Shown here one piece after another: positions 37,333 to 47,245 of a stretch of DNA of 64,000 nucleotides. Both the position numbers and the translations under genes were made by a program. The stretch lies in NCBI RefSeq assembly GCF_000381065.1, contig NZ_KB905853.1, positions 35,458 to 99,457 of the forward strand, in the 5' to 3' direction. The notes under the pieces are model-generated. The model did no database searches. It saw only the letters and a list, made by a program, of their open reading frames with translations, and was not told the origin of the DNA. How positions within the stretch are numbered: the stretch's first letter is position 1; every line of letters begins with the position of its first letter. This DNA is from Propionispira raffinosivorans DSM 20765 (GTDB lineage: Bacteria; Bacillota; Negativicutes; Selenomonadales; Selenomonadaceae).

Positions 37333-38598
37333 TTAATCCTTCACCTCAGCATATAGCTTATTTACAACTTCTTTTATTGCAATTTTTTCCTGATCACTTG
37401 TTATCATATCTTTTAAGATAACACATGAGTCATTTACTTCATTTTCACCCAGCATTACTACATAACGAGCCATAGCTTTATTAGCTTGCTTCATTTGAGC
37501 TTTTAGGCTTCTGCCAGCAAAATCCATACTTGCTTTAATGGACTTTGCTCGTAAGTCACACAAAAGTTTAAAAGCTGGTTTTTGAGCGGTCGCACCAAGC
37601 GCAACAACAAAAACATCCATTGCTTGTGACACTTCAGGCAATAAAGCCTGTTTTTCCAGTGCCAGTAAAACACGTTCTAGACCAACGGCAAAACCAATCG
37701 CTGGTGTTGGACTCCCACCACATTCTTCAATAAGACCATCATAACGACCACCGCCAGCTACTGCACTTTGTGCACCGAGTGGAGCATATTGAATTTCAAA
37801 TGCTGTTTTCGTATAATAATCAAGCCCGCGCACTAGTCTTGGATCTAATTCAAACTCAATACCAGCTTCTGTCAAGAGTGATTTAACTTGTTCAAAATGA
37901 TCTGTACACTCATCACAAAGACAGTCCGTAATATTCGGAGCCCCCATGGATAGTTCTTTACAATGTTCATTTTTACAATCTAAGATGCGCATTGGATTAC
38001 GATCATAACGAGACCGGCAATCTGAGCATAATTCTTCCAATTTATCACGGAAAAATTCCTGTAAACGTTCTCTATATACAGGTCGACAGTTTGGACAACC
38101 TACTGAATTCAGTGCCAATTTCAAGTCATTTAACCCCAAAGTTTTTAAAAACTGTACAGCAAGCATAATTATTTCAGCATCAATAGCAGGATTCAGTGTT
38201 CCAAGAGCCTCTACCCCAAATTGATGAAATTCACGATACCGCCCCGCTTGTGGACGATCATAACGAAACATCGAACCAATATAAAACAACTTATTTACAG
38301 CTATATCAGCATATAATTTATGTTCCAAATAAGCACGAACCGTAGCTGCTGTATTTTCTGGGCGCAACGTAAGACTGCGCTTACCACGATCTATAAAAGT
38401 GTACATTTCTTTTTCTACAACATCGGTAGTTTCACCGATACCGCGTAAAAACAGTTCTGTATGCTCAAAAATTGGTGTGCGAATTTCCTTATATCCATAT
38501 AAATCACAAATATCGCGCACTGTCTTTTCAACATATAGCCACTGTCCAATGGTGTCAGGTAAAATATCCTTTGTTCCGCGTGGACCGGTAGTCAACAT
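37333..38598 (-). CDS. hisS: Histidyl-tRNA synthetase
   Basis: Class II synthetase, 421 residues. Motif 2 region FRYDRPQAGRYREFHQFG, the histidine-specific LVRGLDYYTKTAFE and motif 3 AIGFAVGLERVL are all present. A cysteine cluster around residues 168-235 (CPNC, CSDC, C..HC, CLCDEC) is seen in many bacterial HisRS. Upstream is hemZ, and no T-box leader is visible, so expression is probably from the long operon. Confidence 0.97.
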   Translation of the reverse strand: MLTTGPRGTKDILPDTIGQWLYVEKTVRDICDLYGYKEIRTPIFEHTELFLRGIGETTDVVEKEMYTFIDRGKRSLTLRPENTAATVRAYLEHKLYADIAVNKLFYIGSMFRYDRPQAGRYREFHQFGVEALGTLNPAIDAEIIMLAVQFLKTLGLNDLKLALNSVGCPNCRPVYRERLQEFFRDKLEELCSDCRSRYDRNPMRILDCKNEHCKELSMGAPNITDCLCDECTDHFEQVKSLLTEAGIEFELDPRLVRGLDYYTKTAFEIQYAPLGAQSAVAGGGRYDGLIEECGGSPTPAIGFAVGLERVLLALEKQALLPEVSQAMDVFVVALGATAQKPAFKLLCDLRAKSIKASMDFAGRSLKAQMKQANKAMARYVVMLGENEVNDSCVILKDMITSDQEKIAIKEVVNKLYAEVKD

Positions 38599-38613
38599 AA
38601 AAAGAATTCCTCC

Positions 38614-40107
38614 CTAGTTACTAAACGCAGTATTCAATAAAATTGTGCGTTTTTCTATATATTTATCTACATGATTAAGATATGTAGTTAAATCCTTGGC
38701 GTTGAAGGATGTCTGCATCCTTTCGGTTATTGGATCGATAACTTTTGTAGTCGCGGCCGGACCGATACCAATAATTGTTTGATGTTCTTCCATAATTTGA
38801 ATATTATAAAAACCTTCTGACCCACTCTTGCTGCAACCGACATTTTCCAAATTCCCACTCATATAACCTTGTCGATATAAATAATATGGCTCCATTTTTA
38901 GTTTTTCAACCGCATCCATAGCAATGGCGAACATAGCTTGCGCTGTTTCATCATCGGGTAGATCTTTACATCCGCCATTCATCTTTAGCTGAGAACCTTT
39001 TTTTAAGGCCAAAGCATGCAATGTAATGTCATCCGGATTCAGTGCAACGATTTTTTGCATCGTATCTTTCATATCTTCACAGGTTTCACCTGGAAGGCCA
39101 ATAATCAAATCCATATTGATATGCTGCATTTTAGCCTTACGGAATTTATAAAACATTTCTATTATAGCCTCTGGAGTGTGGTTTCGTCCAATTCGTTTTA
39201 AAGTTTTTAGCTGCATAGTCTGCGGATTCACACTAACTCGATTGACAGAATGATTCATCATCGCAGCAATTTTATGATCTGTAATCGTATCCGGTCGACC
39301 AGCTTCCACCGTAAATTCGACTGTTTCCACACCATAAAAAGAATCTTTCACTAAATTCAATAGCACCGTGAAGTCCTCATCGGGCAGACTCGTTGGTGTT
39401 CCACCACCGATATAGATACTTTGTACAGACAAGCCCTGTTGTATAATCAAAGACTGTGCTGCGACAATATCCTGTTTTAGTTTTACCATAAATTGATCTA
39501 AAATTTCTTTCTTCGGTAAAACATAGGATGGAAACGAACAATATAAACATCTCGACAAACAAAATGGGATTCCTATATATACACTGACTAATTTAGGGTT
39601 TGATGTAGCAAGAAAAGAGCGCTGTTTAAACGCAAGTTTTGTTATAAGTTCGGCTTTTGCTGTGCTTACTTCATAATCGTTTTGCAAACGACTCATAATA
39701 GCAGTTTTCGTTAACCCCTGGTCAATATAATGATGAACAATTTTAGTTGGTCTGACACCATGTAAGATCCCCCATGGTGCAGCCTCAAATTGAAAATGCT
39801 TGCGAAATAGATGATATAAATTGAGCTTAATCAAGCGCCGAGAAGATGCAAGTTTACGCTCATCATGCTGCCCCTCAGCTTCTATACAAAAATCATGTTC
39901 AATCTTGGATGAGTCAACAAGCCGTATTTTCGTGTTAACTCTTACAATATCATCCAGCATAACCTGGTTATCAATTGCTAAAGACTCATAGGCAAGCGGC
40001 TCATTGGTGGCCTCATCAAGATCAATCTTAAATAACGTTAAGATTTCCTTGACGATTTTCACAACAACTTCCTCTTGGCTATTTAGATAAAAATGTTTAA
40101 TCTTCAC
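38614..40107 (-). CDS. hemZ: HemZ-like coproporphyrinogen dehydrogenase-family radical SAM protein
   Basis: Anaerobic coproporphyrinogen oxidase-like enzyme of the Firmicute HemZ branch. The radical SAM cluster motif CLSRCLYC lies near residues 182-189, followed by YIGGGTPTS. The GTG at 40107 gives MKIKHFYLN, like Bacillus HemZ; an ATG at 40137 would overlap fur by 41 bases and lacks a ribosome site. Members of this family may act in heme synthesis or otherwise bind heme; the role is not certain. It follows fur, an iron link. Confidence 0.85.
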   Translation of the reverse strand: MKIKHFYLNSQEEVVVKIVKEILTLFKIDLDEATNEPLAYESLAIDNQVMLDDIVRVNTKIRLVDSSKIEHDFCIEAEGQHDERKLASSRRLIKLNLYHLFRKHFQFEAAPWGILHGVRPTKIVHHYIDQGLTKTAIMSRLQNDYEVSTAKAELITKLAFKQRSFLATSNPKLVSVYIGIPFCLSRCLYCSFPSYVLPKKEILDQFMVKLKQDIVAAQSLIIQQGLSVQSIYIGGGTPTSLPDEDFTVLLNLVKDSFYGVETVEFTVEAGRPDTITDHKIAAMMNHSVNRVSVNPQTMQLKTLKRIGRNHTPEAIIEMFYKFRKAKMQHINMDLIIGLPGETCEDMKDTMQKIVALNPDDITLHALALKKGSQLKMNGGCKDLPDDETAQAMFAIAMDAVEKLKMEPYYLYRQGYMSGNLENVGCSKSGSEGFYNIQIMEEHQTIIGIGPAATTKVIDPITERMQTSFNAKDLTTYLNHVDKYIEKRTILLNTAFSN

Positions 40108-40555
40108 GTTTTTTCTGGCACTCCTGACAATAGCCATAGAATTTTACCTGATGATCAATAATCTGGAATTGGCTTTTTTCCGAAATATCCAGTTCTAAAG
40201 GTTCTAATAAATCATCCGCAAACTCTTTGACCGTTCCACACTTAAGACAGATTAAATGATGATGCTGATGTTCTTTCGCATCTGTTTCATTTAATTCATA
40301 ACGGCTGCGTCCATCACCAAAGTCCATTTTTTGTAATATATTGATATCACTCAATAACTCTAAACTACGATATACGGTAGCTAATCCAATTTCGGACTGA
40401 TTTTGTCTTAGGATTCCATGTACATCTTCTGCACTTAAATGTTCACCAGCACGCCCCAGAAAAATCTGCAAAACTGTCTGTCTTTGCGGTGTTAGCTTAT
40501 ATTGACGTTCTTGCAGCCTCTTTTTCAAGTCATCCATTGTAATTTTCTTAGCCAT
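40097..40555 (-). CDS. fur: Fur-family ferric uptake regulator
   Basis: Metal-responsive repressor, 152 residues. The winged-helix DNA-binding domain carries LTPQRQTVLQIF and the recognition region GLATVYRSLELL. The metal/dimer domain has the His-rich EHQHHHLICLKCG, and a second CQEC pair near the C-terminus completes a structural zinc site. The HHHLICLKCG signature favours Fur over PerR. The ATG at 40555 sits behind AGAGGGG. Confidence 0.9.
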   Translation of the reverse strand: MAKKITMDDLKKRLQERQYKLTPQRQTVLQIFLGRAGEHLSAEDVHGILRQNQSEIGLATVYRSLELLSDINILQKMDFGDGRSRYELNETDAKEHQHHHLICLKCGTVKEFADDLLEPLELDISEKSQFQIIDHQVKFYGYCQECQKKRED

Positions 40556-40668
40556 TATATAATTCCCCTCTATTAATTTAAGATCACTCTTCAACACAAA
40601 TCACTAGATTCATTGTCCAAATAAGTCTATTTTACCAAAAATATGCAAAAAACACAAAGAAAAAGATT

Positions 40669-41304
40669 TTATTGCCTGCTATCTTCAGAAAGGTATGGGT
40701 TATCTTTTCTTTCCCAGCCAATTTTTGTTCGTGGTCCATGACCCGGATAGACGACTGTATCATCATCGAGTATCATCAATTTTGTCTTTATATTATATAT
40801 CAAATCCGTCATAGATCCTCCCGGAAAATCACAACGTCCAACCGATTCAGCAAACAATGAATCACCGCTAAAGAGAATTTGACGCCCCGCCAAACAAATA
40901 CCTCCCGGTGAATGTCCTGGTGTGTGTAAAACTAAAAGTTTTTCTTCGCCAAAAGATATTTGATCCCCTTCATGTAAAAGCTGTGCCTTTGTATTTGATA
41001 AAACTGGCAGACCATGAAAAGCAGATAGGTTTTGTTTCGCATCACCCAGCATTGCCAAATCCCCTTCATGAATTTTAAGTACAGCTTGTGTCGCCTCGAC
41101 AACTGCATCATTTGCACCGATATGATCCGCATGACCATGCGTATTCACGACATATTTAATATTTAAATGTTCGGCTTCAATATATTGTAAAATACGATCT
41201 GGCTCATCACCTGGATCAATAACAATCGCTTCTTTTGTTTTTTCACAAGCAACAATATAACAATTAACACCTAACTCTCCTACTATCAGAGAATGTACTT
41301 TCAT
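40669..41304 (-). CDS. Metallo-beta-lactamase-fold hydrolase (glyoxalase II-like)
   Basis: A 211-residue cytoplasmic hydrolase with the full metal motif THGHADHIG near residues 56-64, another His in HTPGHSPGG and Asp in FSGDSLF, and a last His in YPGHGP. This short form groups with YcbL/YqgX-type hydrolases. The ATG at 41304 lies 8 bases behind GGAG. Just after rel, where other Firmicutes often have dtd then this gene; dtd is absent. Substrate unknown. Confidence 0.88.
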   Translation of the reverse strand: MKVHSLIVGELGVNCYIVACEKTKEAIVIDPGDEPDRILQYIEAEHLNIKYVVNTHGHADHIGANDAVVEATQAVLKIHEGDLAMLGDAKQNLSAFHGLPVLSNTKAQLLHEGDQISFGEEKLLVLHTPGHSPGGICLAGRQILFSGDSLFAESVGRCDFPGGSMTDLIYNIKTKLMILDDDTVVYPGHGPRTKIGWERKDNPYLSEDSRQ

Positions 41305-41309
41305 CTGCA

Positions 41310-43529
41310 TCACTCCTCTTTATTCGACACTAATGTACGGGATACACTATATACATCTTTTAACCGTCTAAATTTGGTCATAATCTGCTCTACCTGTAAT
41401 GAACTTTTAACTTCAAGTCCCATTGTTACGGTAGATGTCTTATTGTTTTTGTATGTCCGGGCATTGATTGAACTAATATTTATTTTAGATTCGGATGGAA
41501 CCGACATAAGATTTGTCAAAACACCGGCTTTGTCATTGCAGGTTATATCAATCGTTACCGTATAGACTTTATCTAAGCCAATATCCCAATTGACTTCAAT
41601 CACACGGGCAAAATCGTTGTTTTCATTGATCACATTTGGACAGTCGGATCTATGCACAGATACACCGCGCCCTCTTGTAATATAACCTGTGATCGGATCA
41701 CCTGGGATTGGATTGCAGCACCTTGCTATACGAACAAGAACCCCGCCTTCGCCTTCCACTAAAATACCATGGCTTGATTTCTTCTTTTCGCCATGCGGTT
41801 TGAGTTTCTCCAGCATTTGCGAAATATCTGGAGGGGTGGCTTGTTGCAGTTCTTTTTTATAAAGCTCAATCAATTTCCCTAAAATACCATTAATTGTGAT
41901 TCCGCCATACCCCAAGGTCGCCAGCAAATCGTCTTCCGTTAGAATGTTGAGCTTTTTGGCGACATCTTTTAATCTGTCGTTTTTCAAGAGTTCTTTTGGT
42001 TCATAACCCAGACGCTTTGCCTCTTTATCAATCAGATCCGATCCGCGCTCAATATTTTCTTCACGTTTTGCTTTTTTAAACCACTGCCTGATTTTATTAC
42101 GGGTTTCCGTTGACGCCACAATATTGAGCCAGTCACGACTTGGTCCATTGTTTTGTTTATTCGTGATGATCGATAAAATATCACCATTTTTAAGCTTATA
42201 TTCAAGTGGTACAATTTTTCCGTTTACTTTCGCTCCCACACAATGATGCCCAACATCCGTATGGATTCGATACGCAAAATCAAGTGGAATCGACCCCTTC
42301 GGTAAGTCAATGACATCACCTTTGGGTGTGAAAACAAAGACCTCATCCGAAAACACATCCACTTTAAGTGCTTCCACATATTCACGTGGATCACTAAGTT
42401 CTTGCTGCAAATTAACAAGCTGCCTAAGCCATGACATTTTTTGGTCATACTCTTTGCCAGCACCAACACTTTTACCGCTTTCTTTATATTTCCAATGTGC
42501 TGCAACACCATATTCAGAAACTTTATGCATCAAAAAGGTTCGGATTTGAATTTCAAGTGGATAACCTTCAGTCCCAATAACCGTTGTATGAAGTGATTGA
42601 TACCCATTTGATTTTGGCATAGCTATATAATCCTTAAAACGCCCCGGCAATGGTTTCCAAAGGGTATGAATGATACCTAATACTCCATAACAGTCTTTTA
42701 CACTGCTGACTAAAACCCGAACAGCGGACAAATCATAAATTTCACTAATATCTTTATTATCACGCTTCATTTTTTTATAAATACTATAGAAATGTTTGGC
42801 CCGGCCTTGGATTTCGGTTTCAATATCTGCTTTTTCCAAATAAATACGCAATTTTTGAATGGACTTATCAATAAATTCCTGCCGTTCTTTTCTTTTTTGT
42901 TTTACCTTTTCCACAAGATTATAATACGTTTCCGGTTCTAAATACCGAAGGCACAAGTCCTCCAGTTCCCATTTAATATTAGAAATCCCCAAACGATTTG
43001 CCAGTGGTGCATAAATTTCTATAGTTTCTTTCGCAATTCTTTTTTGCTTATCTTCCCGCATGAATTTTAGTGTACGCATATTATGAAGACGATCGGCCAA
43101 TTTAATTAAAATCACCCGAATATCTTTGGCCATTGCCAAAAACATTTTACGATAGTTTTCCAGCTGTTGTTCTTCTTTAGATTTATATTCAATTCGACTC
43201 AGTTTTGTTACACCATCGATGAGCATAGCAACTTCTTCTCCGAATAAATCTTTCATCTCTTCGATTGTATACGTTGTATCTTCAACAACATCATGCAATA
43301 ATGCTGCACTGATTGTCAGTGCATCGATCTGAAGTTCTGTCAAAATAGCTGCAACACTCAGTGGATGATAAATATATTCTTCACCAGAAACACGTGTCTG
43401 TCCGGCATGCGCTGCATGCGCTAAATCATAAGCCTTACGAATTAAATCAACCTGCGCATCCGGCTGATAATGAAGTACATCTTGAATGATTGCATCAATT
43501 GTAATCGGTATAGTCTCTTTTTCTTTCAT
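41310..43529 (-). CDS. rel: Bifunctional (p)ppGpp synthetase/hydrolase Rel
   Basis: Makes and degrades the stringent alarmone. The 739-residue protein has the HD hydrolase domain (His55, His79-Asp80 in LLHDVVEDT), the synthetase domain with RFKDYIAMPKSNGYQSLHT, a TGS domain (VFTPKGDVIDLPKGS), and a C-terminal zinc-finger/ACT region with IARCCNPIPGD. Both catalytic sites look intact, so bifunctional. The ATG at 43529 follows GGGG by 9 bases; the longest frame adds 13 unsupported residues. Confidence 0.96.
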   Translation of the reverse strand: MKEKETIPITIDAIIQDVLHYQPDAQVDLIRKAYDLAHAAHAGQTRVSGEEYIYHPLSVAAILTELQIDALTISAALLHDVVEDTTYTIEEMKDLFGEEVAMLIDGVTKLSRIEYKSKEEQQLENYRKMFLAMAKDIRVILIKLADRLHNMRTLKFMREDKQKRIAKETIEIYAPLANRLGISNIKWELEDLCLRYLEPETYYNLVEKVKQKRKERQEFIDKSIQKLRIYLEKADIETEIQGRAKHFYSIYKKMKRDNKDISEIYDLSAVRVLVSSVKDCYGVLGIIHTLWKPLPGRFKDYIAMPKSNGYQSLHTTVIGTEGYPLEIQIRTFLMHKVSEYGVAAHWKYKESGKSVGAGKEYDQKMSWLRQLVNLQQELSDPREYVEALKVDVFSDEVFVFTPKGDVIDLPKGSIPLDFAYRIHTDVGHHCVGAKVNGKIVPLEYKLKNGDILSIITNKQNNGPSRDWLNIVASTETRNKIRQWFKKAKREENIERGSDLIDKEAKRLGYEPKELLKNDRLKDVAKKLNILTEDDLLATLGYGGITINGILGKLIELYKKELQQATPPDISQMLEKLKPHGEKKKSSHGILVEGEGGVLVRIARCCNPIPGDPITGYITRGRGVSVHRSDCPNVINENNDFARVIEVNWDIGLDKVYTVTIDITCNDKAGVLTNLMSVPSESKINISSINARTYKNNKTSTVTMGLEVKSSLQVEQIMTKFRRLKDVYSVSRTLVSNKEE

Positions 43530-43580
43530 TTTATTCAACCCCATTATCACACAGTAAAATTGTTTCAATCTATTATAACA

Positions 43581-46500
43581 TTAATTATCAGGATACAACG
43601 GCTTATTTATTGATGTCAATACATTATTCTCTGACATATTCATTATTTCATGTTTGAAGTCGTTAAAATCTGCTTTTTCATTTATCCCTTCAGCATACGA
43701 AGGTGCCTGCATCAAATCCAATTTCATCTCTGGCTGAACTTGAAAAGATATCGCATCGCCCGCTGGCAGCGTTTCACGCCAAATTAAATTCAACTCCTCT
43801 AAGATTAACAAACATAATTCGACACAAAATTCAGCGATCATTTCATGATAGCGTTGATTAAATGTTACTGCAATTTGTTGATAGGTCATTGCCACACGGC
43901 CTTGCGCTGTTTTGTTTTCCTTTAAAATTAAATAAACTTTACCAACAGTCGTTCGTCCCGGTGCCCGCCCCGCTAAAACAAGTTGATTAACAGCTACATC
44001 TTTTTCACCAAATAAAACGTGAACCGCCGCCACTTCACCATCACGTCCAGCTTTTTCAAAGTGCTGCTGAAAGCACACTTTATGAAATGGCAGCTCATAT
44101 TGCACCACATGCCGAATATTGGGGAAAGTAAACCGATCACTACAAGAATTTGTCGTGATAATCGCTTGAATTTTTCCTATTTGAAACCATTGTTCTATTT
44201 TATCACACCAAAGAGCGGTCAGTCCGGCATGATAAAATGCAAGGTTCGAGTATTGACTTCGCAGTTTGCGCGCAACTTCCCAAGCTTTTTGGCGGCTATT
44301 TACGAAAATAAGCATTTGTTCTTTTTTTTCTAAAATTGATTTTAAATAATTAATTTTAAACTTTTCATTTCTATTATCAATAAATTGCAGATTTCCAGCA
44401 CTATGCTCACCACATAAAACCGTTTCAATGGATAAGCATTTTTTGATCTGCTCTTCTTCAGCTGTATTTAACTGTTTCGTAACAGCTAAAACTACAGGCT
44501 TATTCAAGCCACTAATAAACAGCTCCATGTTTTTATAAAAAGCTTGTCCGTCATTTTGCAAAAGATACTGACATTCAGCAGCCACAAAAAAGCCGATTGC
44601 CTTGCCTGCCTGCAAAAATGGTAAATGAGTTTCTAAAAACTCTGGTGTCACCAATAAAAGGTCAATTGTTTGATTATACAACGCTTCCAGCAAACAGGCC
44701 CGTTCATGAATCGGCAACAGTCCCGTTCCTATATATACAGTCAGATCCAGTTTCGCCATTTGCATTTTAAGTCGATGATACGAATCATTTACGAAAGATC
44801 GTAGTGGATAAACAACGATTGTCAGCTTGTGCTGATTGATGGCTTGCAAAGCTGCATAAACTTGAATACTCTCTTGCTGGAGAGTATGTTCCGCTATCAA
44901 CAAAGTGTTTTTATTGTTTTGCAAGTTATGTAATGTATCACTAATCAAAGCAGGACCATCCGCTGCCCAGGTCAATACATTACGAACTTCGTCCATTGTT
45001 ATGTTTTTATATTTTGCCGCATCATAATTTTTTAGTTTATACTGAAAGACTAAAACATGAACTACAAGCATTGTGTCTTGCGCCGCATGAATTGCCATAA
45101 TTTGCGCCTTATACAAAAGTCCTTGCTTGATTGGATTTATAAGTGCTTGGGCAATTTCTGCTCGCAAAAAACCAATTTTTTGTTTTTCCTGTGTACAAAT
45201 AAAAACTTGGTTTTGCTCCACGATGACATTGGCAACATCTCCAATCGCCAGTCCACGAATGGCTGTCTGACACGTAACACAAACACTGCCTTCTATTTTT
45301 GTAAAAAACTGCTGGACAGGAAGACTTTCTTTGCAGTTTGAAGGCAATTGGGAATTTTCTTCATAAAAGAGGTCCAAGTCCGTACTTTTCTTTTCATACG
45401 TCCGTATCGCCTGTGTTTTTAGCTGAATGGATACATGACCCTGCCATTCATTCAATTCTGGTTGAAAGGCAATATCGGCTGTATTGACTTGTTTTAATCT
45501 TTCAGCTTCTTCTCCCATATTCCAGGCAAGAGCCGTTGCCTGAACTTTGTCTTGTTTTAGTTTGAACCGGAGATGTGTTCCCTCTTTGCCAATTTGCCTG
45601 ATATCAAAAAGTTCTACATTGTCACAAGCAAAAGTAGGCCGTGGATTCCCCATTCCATAAGGCTCCAAACATGAAAGTTCATCTAAAAACACACGGTTAA
45701 CATCACGTACATTTAAATTTTCTTCAATATCCAAAACAGGTATATAATCTTGCTCTGTTAATCTTTCCGCGGCTAGCTGATTCAGGCGCTTGCGTAATTC
45801 CGGAATGTTCGCAGGTTTTACAGTAAGACCAGCCGCTTGCGCATGCCCACCAAAAGCTTCCAGTAAATCCTTACAGGCAAAAAGTGCCTCATACATATGA
45901 AAGCCACGAATACTCCGACACGAACCTTTACCAACCCCGTCATGGACTCCGATAATCAAAACCGGTTTATAATATTTTTCAACAATCCGTGATGCTACAA
46001 TACCGATTACACCGGTATGCCAATTCTCCCCCGAAAGCAATAATACCTTTTCTTGTGTAATATCAATCTGTGTTAAAAGGTGTTCGACTTTTGCCAAAAT
46101 TTCTTTTTCCACGACTTGCCTTTTTACATTTTCATCATCCAATTGTTTGGCAATATTGTTGACCTGATTTTCATCTTCTGACAGCAGCAATTCGACTCCA
46201 ATCAACGCACTATCAAGACGCCCCGCTGCATTTAACCTAGGTGCCAGCATAAATCCAACATGACCGGTGTCAATTTTTTTATCAGATAAATTGCAAATTT
46301 GAACTAAAGCCTTAATCCCTATATTTTTTGAATGATTTAGCTCTTCTAGGCCACGTTTTACAATCAGCCTGTTTTCACCTAATAGCGGTACAATATCCGC
46401 TACGGTTCCCAGTGTCACAATATCAAGATCTTCGACAAATGAAATATTTTTTATCGTTTTCCAGAGGGCTTGACATACTTTAAAAGCAACTCCCACACCA

Positions 46501-47081
46501 GCAATATTTTTGTCTGGATACTTGCAATCCAATTGTTTGGGGTTGATAATCGCCAAAACCTTTGGTAACTCTGTACCAGGAAGATGATGATCCGTAATGA
46601 CGATATCTATCTTTCCTTCAACTGTTGCAACTTCTTCCAATGCACTAATGCCACAATCCACTGATATTAAAAGTTTTGTGCCCTCGTCACAAAGCTGTTT
46701 TAAAGCTTCGGTATTAAATCCATAGCCTTCTGCCTGACGATCCGGTATATAATAATCGACACTGGCTCCTAGCCTTTTAAGGGTTCGAACCAATAATGCA
46801 GTCGCCGTAATTCCGTCCACATCATAATCACCGTACACCGTTATGTGCTCCTGCTGAACAATCGCGCTTTGAATCCGCTTTACCGCGATTGTCATACCTT
46901 TTAATAAAAAAGCGTTTTCAAAAGATTGCTTTTCACTATGTAAAAATTCATCGGCCACCACGGGGTCTGTGATACCACGATGCAATAATACGCCTGCAAT
47001 TATTTCTGATATCTGTAAACTCGCCGCCAGTTCTCCTCTGATTTTTGTATTACTATCCATAAAATTCCATTTTTTTTGCAT
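43581..47081 (-). CDS. recJ: RecJ single-strand DNA exonuclease fused to a degenerate helicase-like region
   Basis: 5'-3' ssDNA exonuclease of recombination and mismatch repair. The N-terminal RecJ part is complete: DYDVDG (85-90), VDCG (141-144), DHH (164-166) and a DHHA1 region with GGHAQAAG near residue 420, then an OB fold to about 570. At 1166 residues it is far longer than usual. From about residue 690 the chain reads like a RecQ-type SF2 helicase: a VTPEFLE stretch, LIFVNSRQKAWEVARKL, FYHAGL, and AGRDGE near residue 1010. Walker A and DEAH boxes appear lost (AEHTLQQES and AAECQY stand in their places). Start: ATG at 47081 behind AAGGG. Confidence 0.9.
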   Translation of the reverse strand: MQKKWNFMDSNTKIRGELAASLQISEIIAGVLLHRGITDPVVADEFLHSEKQSFENAFLLKGMTIAVKRIQSAIVQQEHITVYGDYDVDGITATALLVRTLKRLGASVDYYIPDRQAEGYGFNTEALKQLCDEGTKLLISVDCGISALEEVATVEGKIDIVITDHHLPGTELPKVLAIINPKQLDCKYPDKNIAGVGVAFKVCQALWKTIKNISFVEDLDIVTLGTVADIVPLLGENRLIVKRGLEELNHSKNIGIKALVQICNLSDKKIDTGHVGFMLAPRLNAAGRLDSALIGVELLLSEDENQVNNIAKQLDDENVKRQVVEKEILAKVEHLLTQIDITQEKVLLLSGENWHTGVIGIVASRIVEKYYKPVLIIGVHDGVGKGSCRSIRGFHMYEALFACKDLLEAFGGHAQAAGLTVKPANIPELRKRLNQLAAERLTEQDYIPVLDIEENLNVRDVNRVFLDELSCLEPYGMGNPRPTFACDNVELFDIRQIGKEGTHLRFKLKQDKVQATALAWNMGEEAERLKQVNTADIAFQPELNEWQGHVSIQLKTQAIRTYEKKSTDLDLFYEENSQLPSNCKESLPVQQFFTKIEGSVCVTCQTAIRGLAIGDVANVIVEQNQVFICTQEKQKIGFLRAEIAQALINPIKQGLLYKAQIMAIHAAQDTMLVVHVLVFQYKLKNYDAAKYKNITMDEVRNVLTWAADGPALISDTLHNLQNNKNTLLIAEHTLQQESIQVYAALQAINQHKLTIVVYPLRSFVNDSYHRLKMQMAKLDLTVYIGTGLLPIHERACLLEALYNQTIDLLLVTPEFLETHLPFLQAGKAIGFFVAAECQYLLQNDGQAFYKNMELFISGLNKPVVLAVTKQLNTAEEEQIKKCLSIETVLCGEHSAGNLQFIDNRNEKFKINYLKSILEKKEQMLIFVNSRQKAWEVARKLRSQYSNLAFYHAGLTALWCDKIEQWFQIGKIQAIITTNSCSDRFTFPNIRHVVQYELPFHKVCFQQHFEKAGRDGEVAAVHVLFGEKDVAVNQLVLAGRAPGRTTVGKVYLILKENKTAQGRVAMTYQQIAVTFNQRYHEMIAEFCVELCLLILEELNLIWRETLPAGDAISFQVQPEMKLDLMQAPSYAEGINEKADFNDFKHEIMNMSENNVLTSINKPLYPDN

Positions 47082-47187
47082 GCAGGCAGTCCCTTTCACT
47101 TTATCTAAAATATAAATTCAACGTATAAACTATCGTTAACTTATAAACATTCGTGATATTTTCCTAAAAATCCTTTTCACCATGAAT

Positions 47188-47226
47188 AAAAATAAAACAC
47201 AGGCGATGATAGCACCTGTGTTTTAT
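47188..47226 (-). terminator. Terminator after secF
   Basis: Arms 47192-47203 and 47215-47226 (ATAAAACACAGG and its complement, perfect) around 11 nt. Minus-strand tail TTTTATTTTTATTC. It separates secDF from recJ. Confidence 0.85.
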
Positions 47227-47245
47227 AAAAATCATCTTATTTTCT

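Noticed and set aside
42224..42511. 95-codon frame inside rel on the same strand
   Set aside because: Alternate-frame shadow of rel with no family match or ribosome site.
43581..47081. Idea that the long recJ frame is two genes joined by a sequencing error
   Set aside because: The frame is continuous with no stop or internal ribosome site seen near the junction, and codon use looks the same in both halves.
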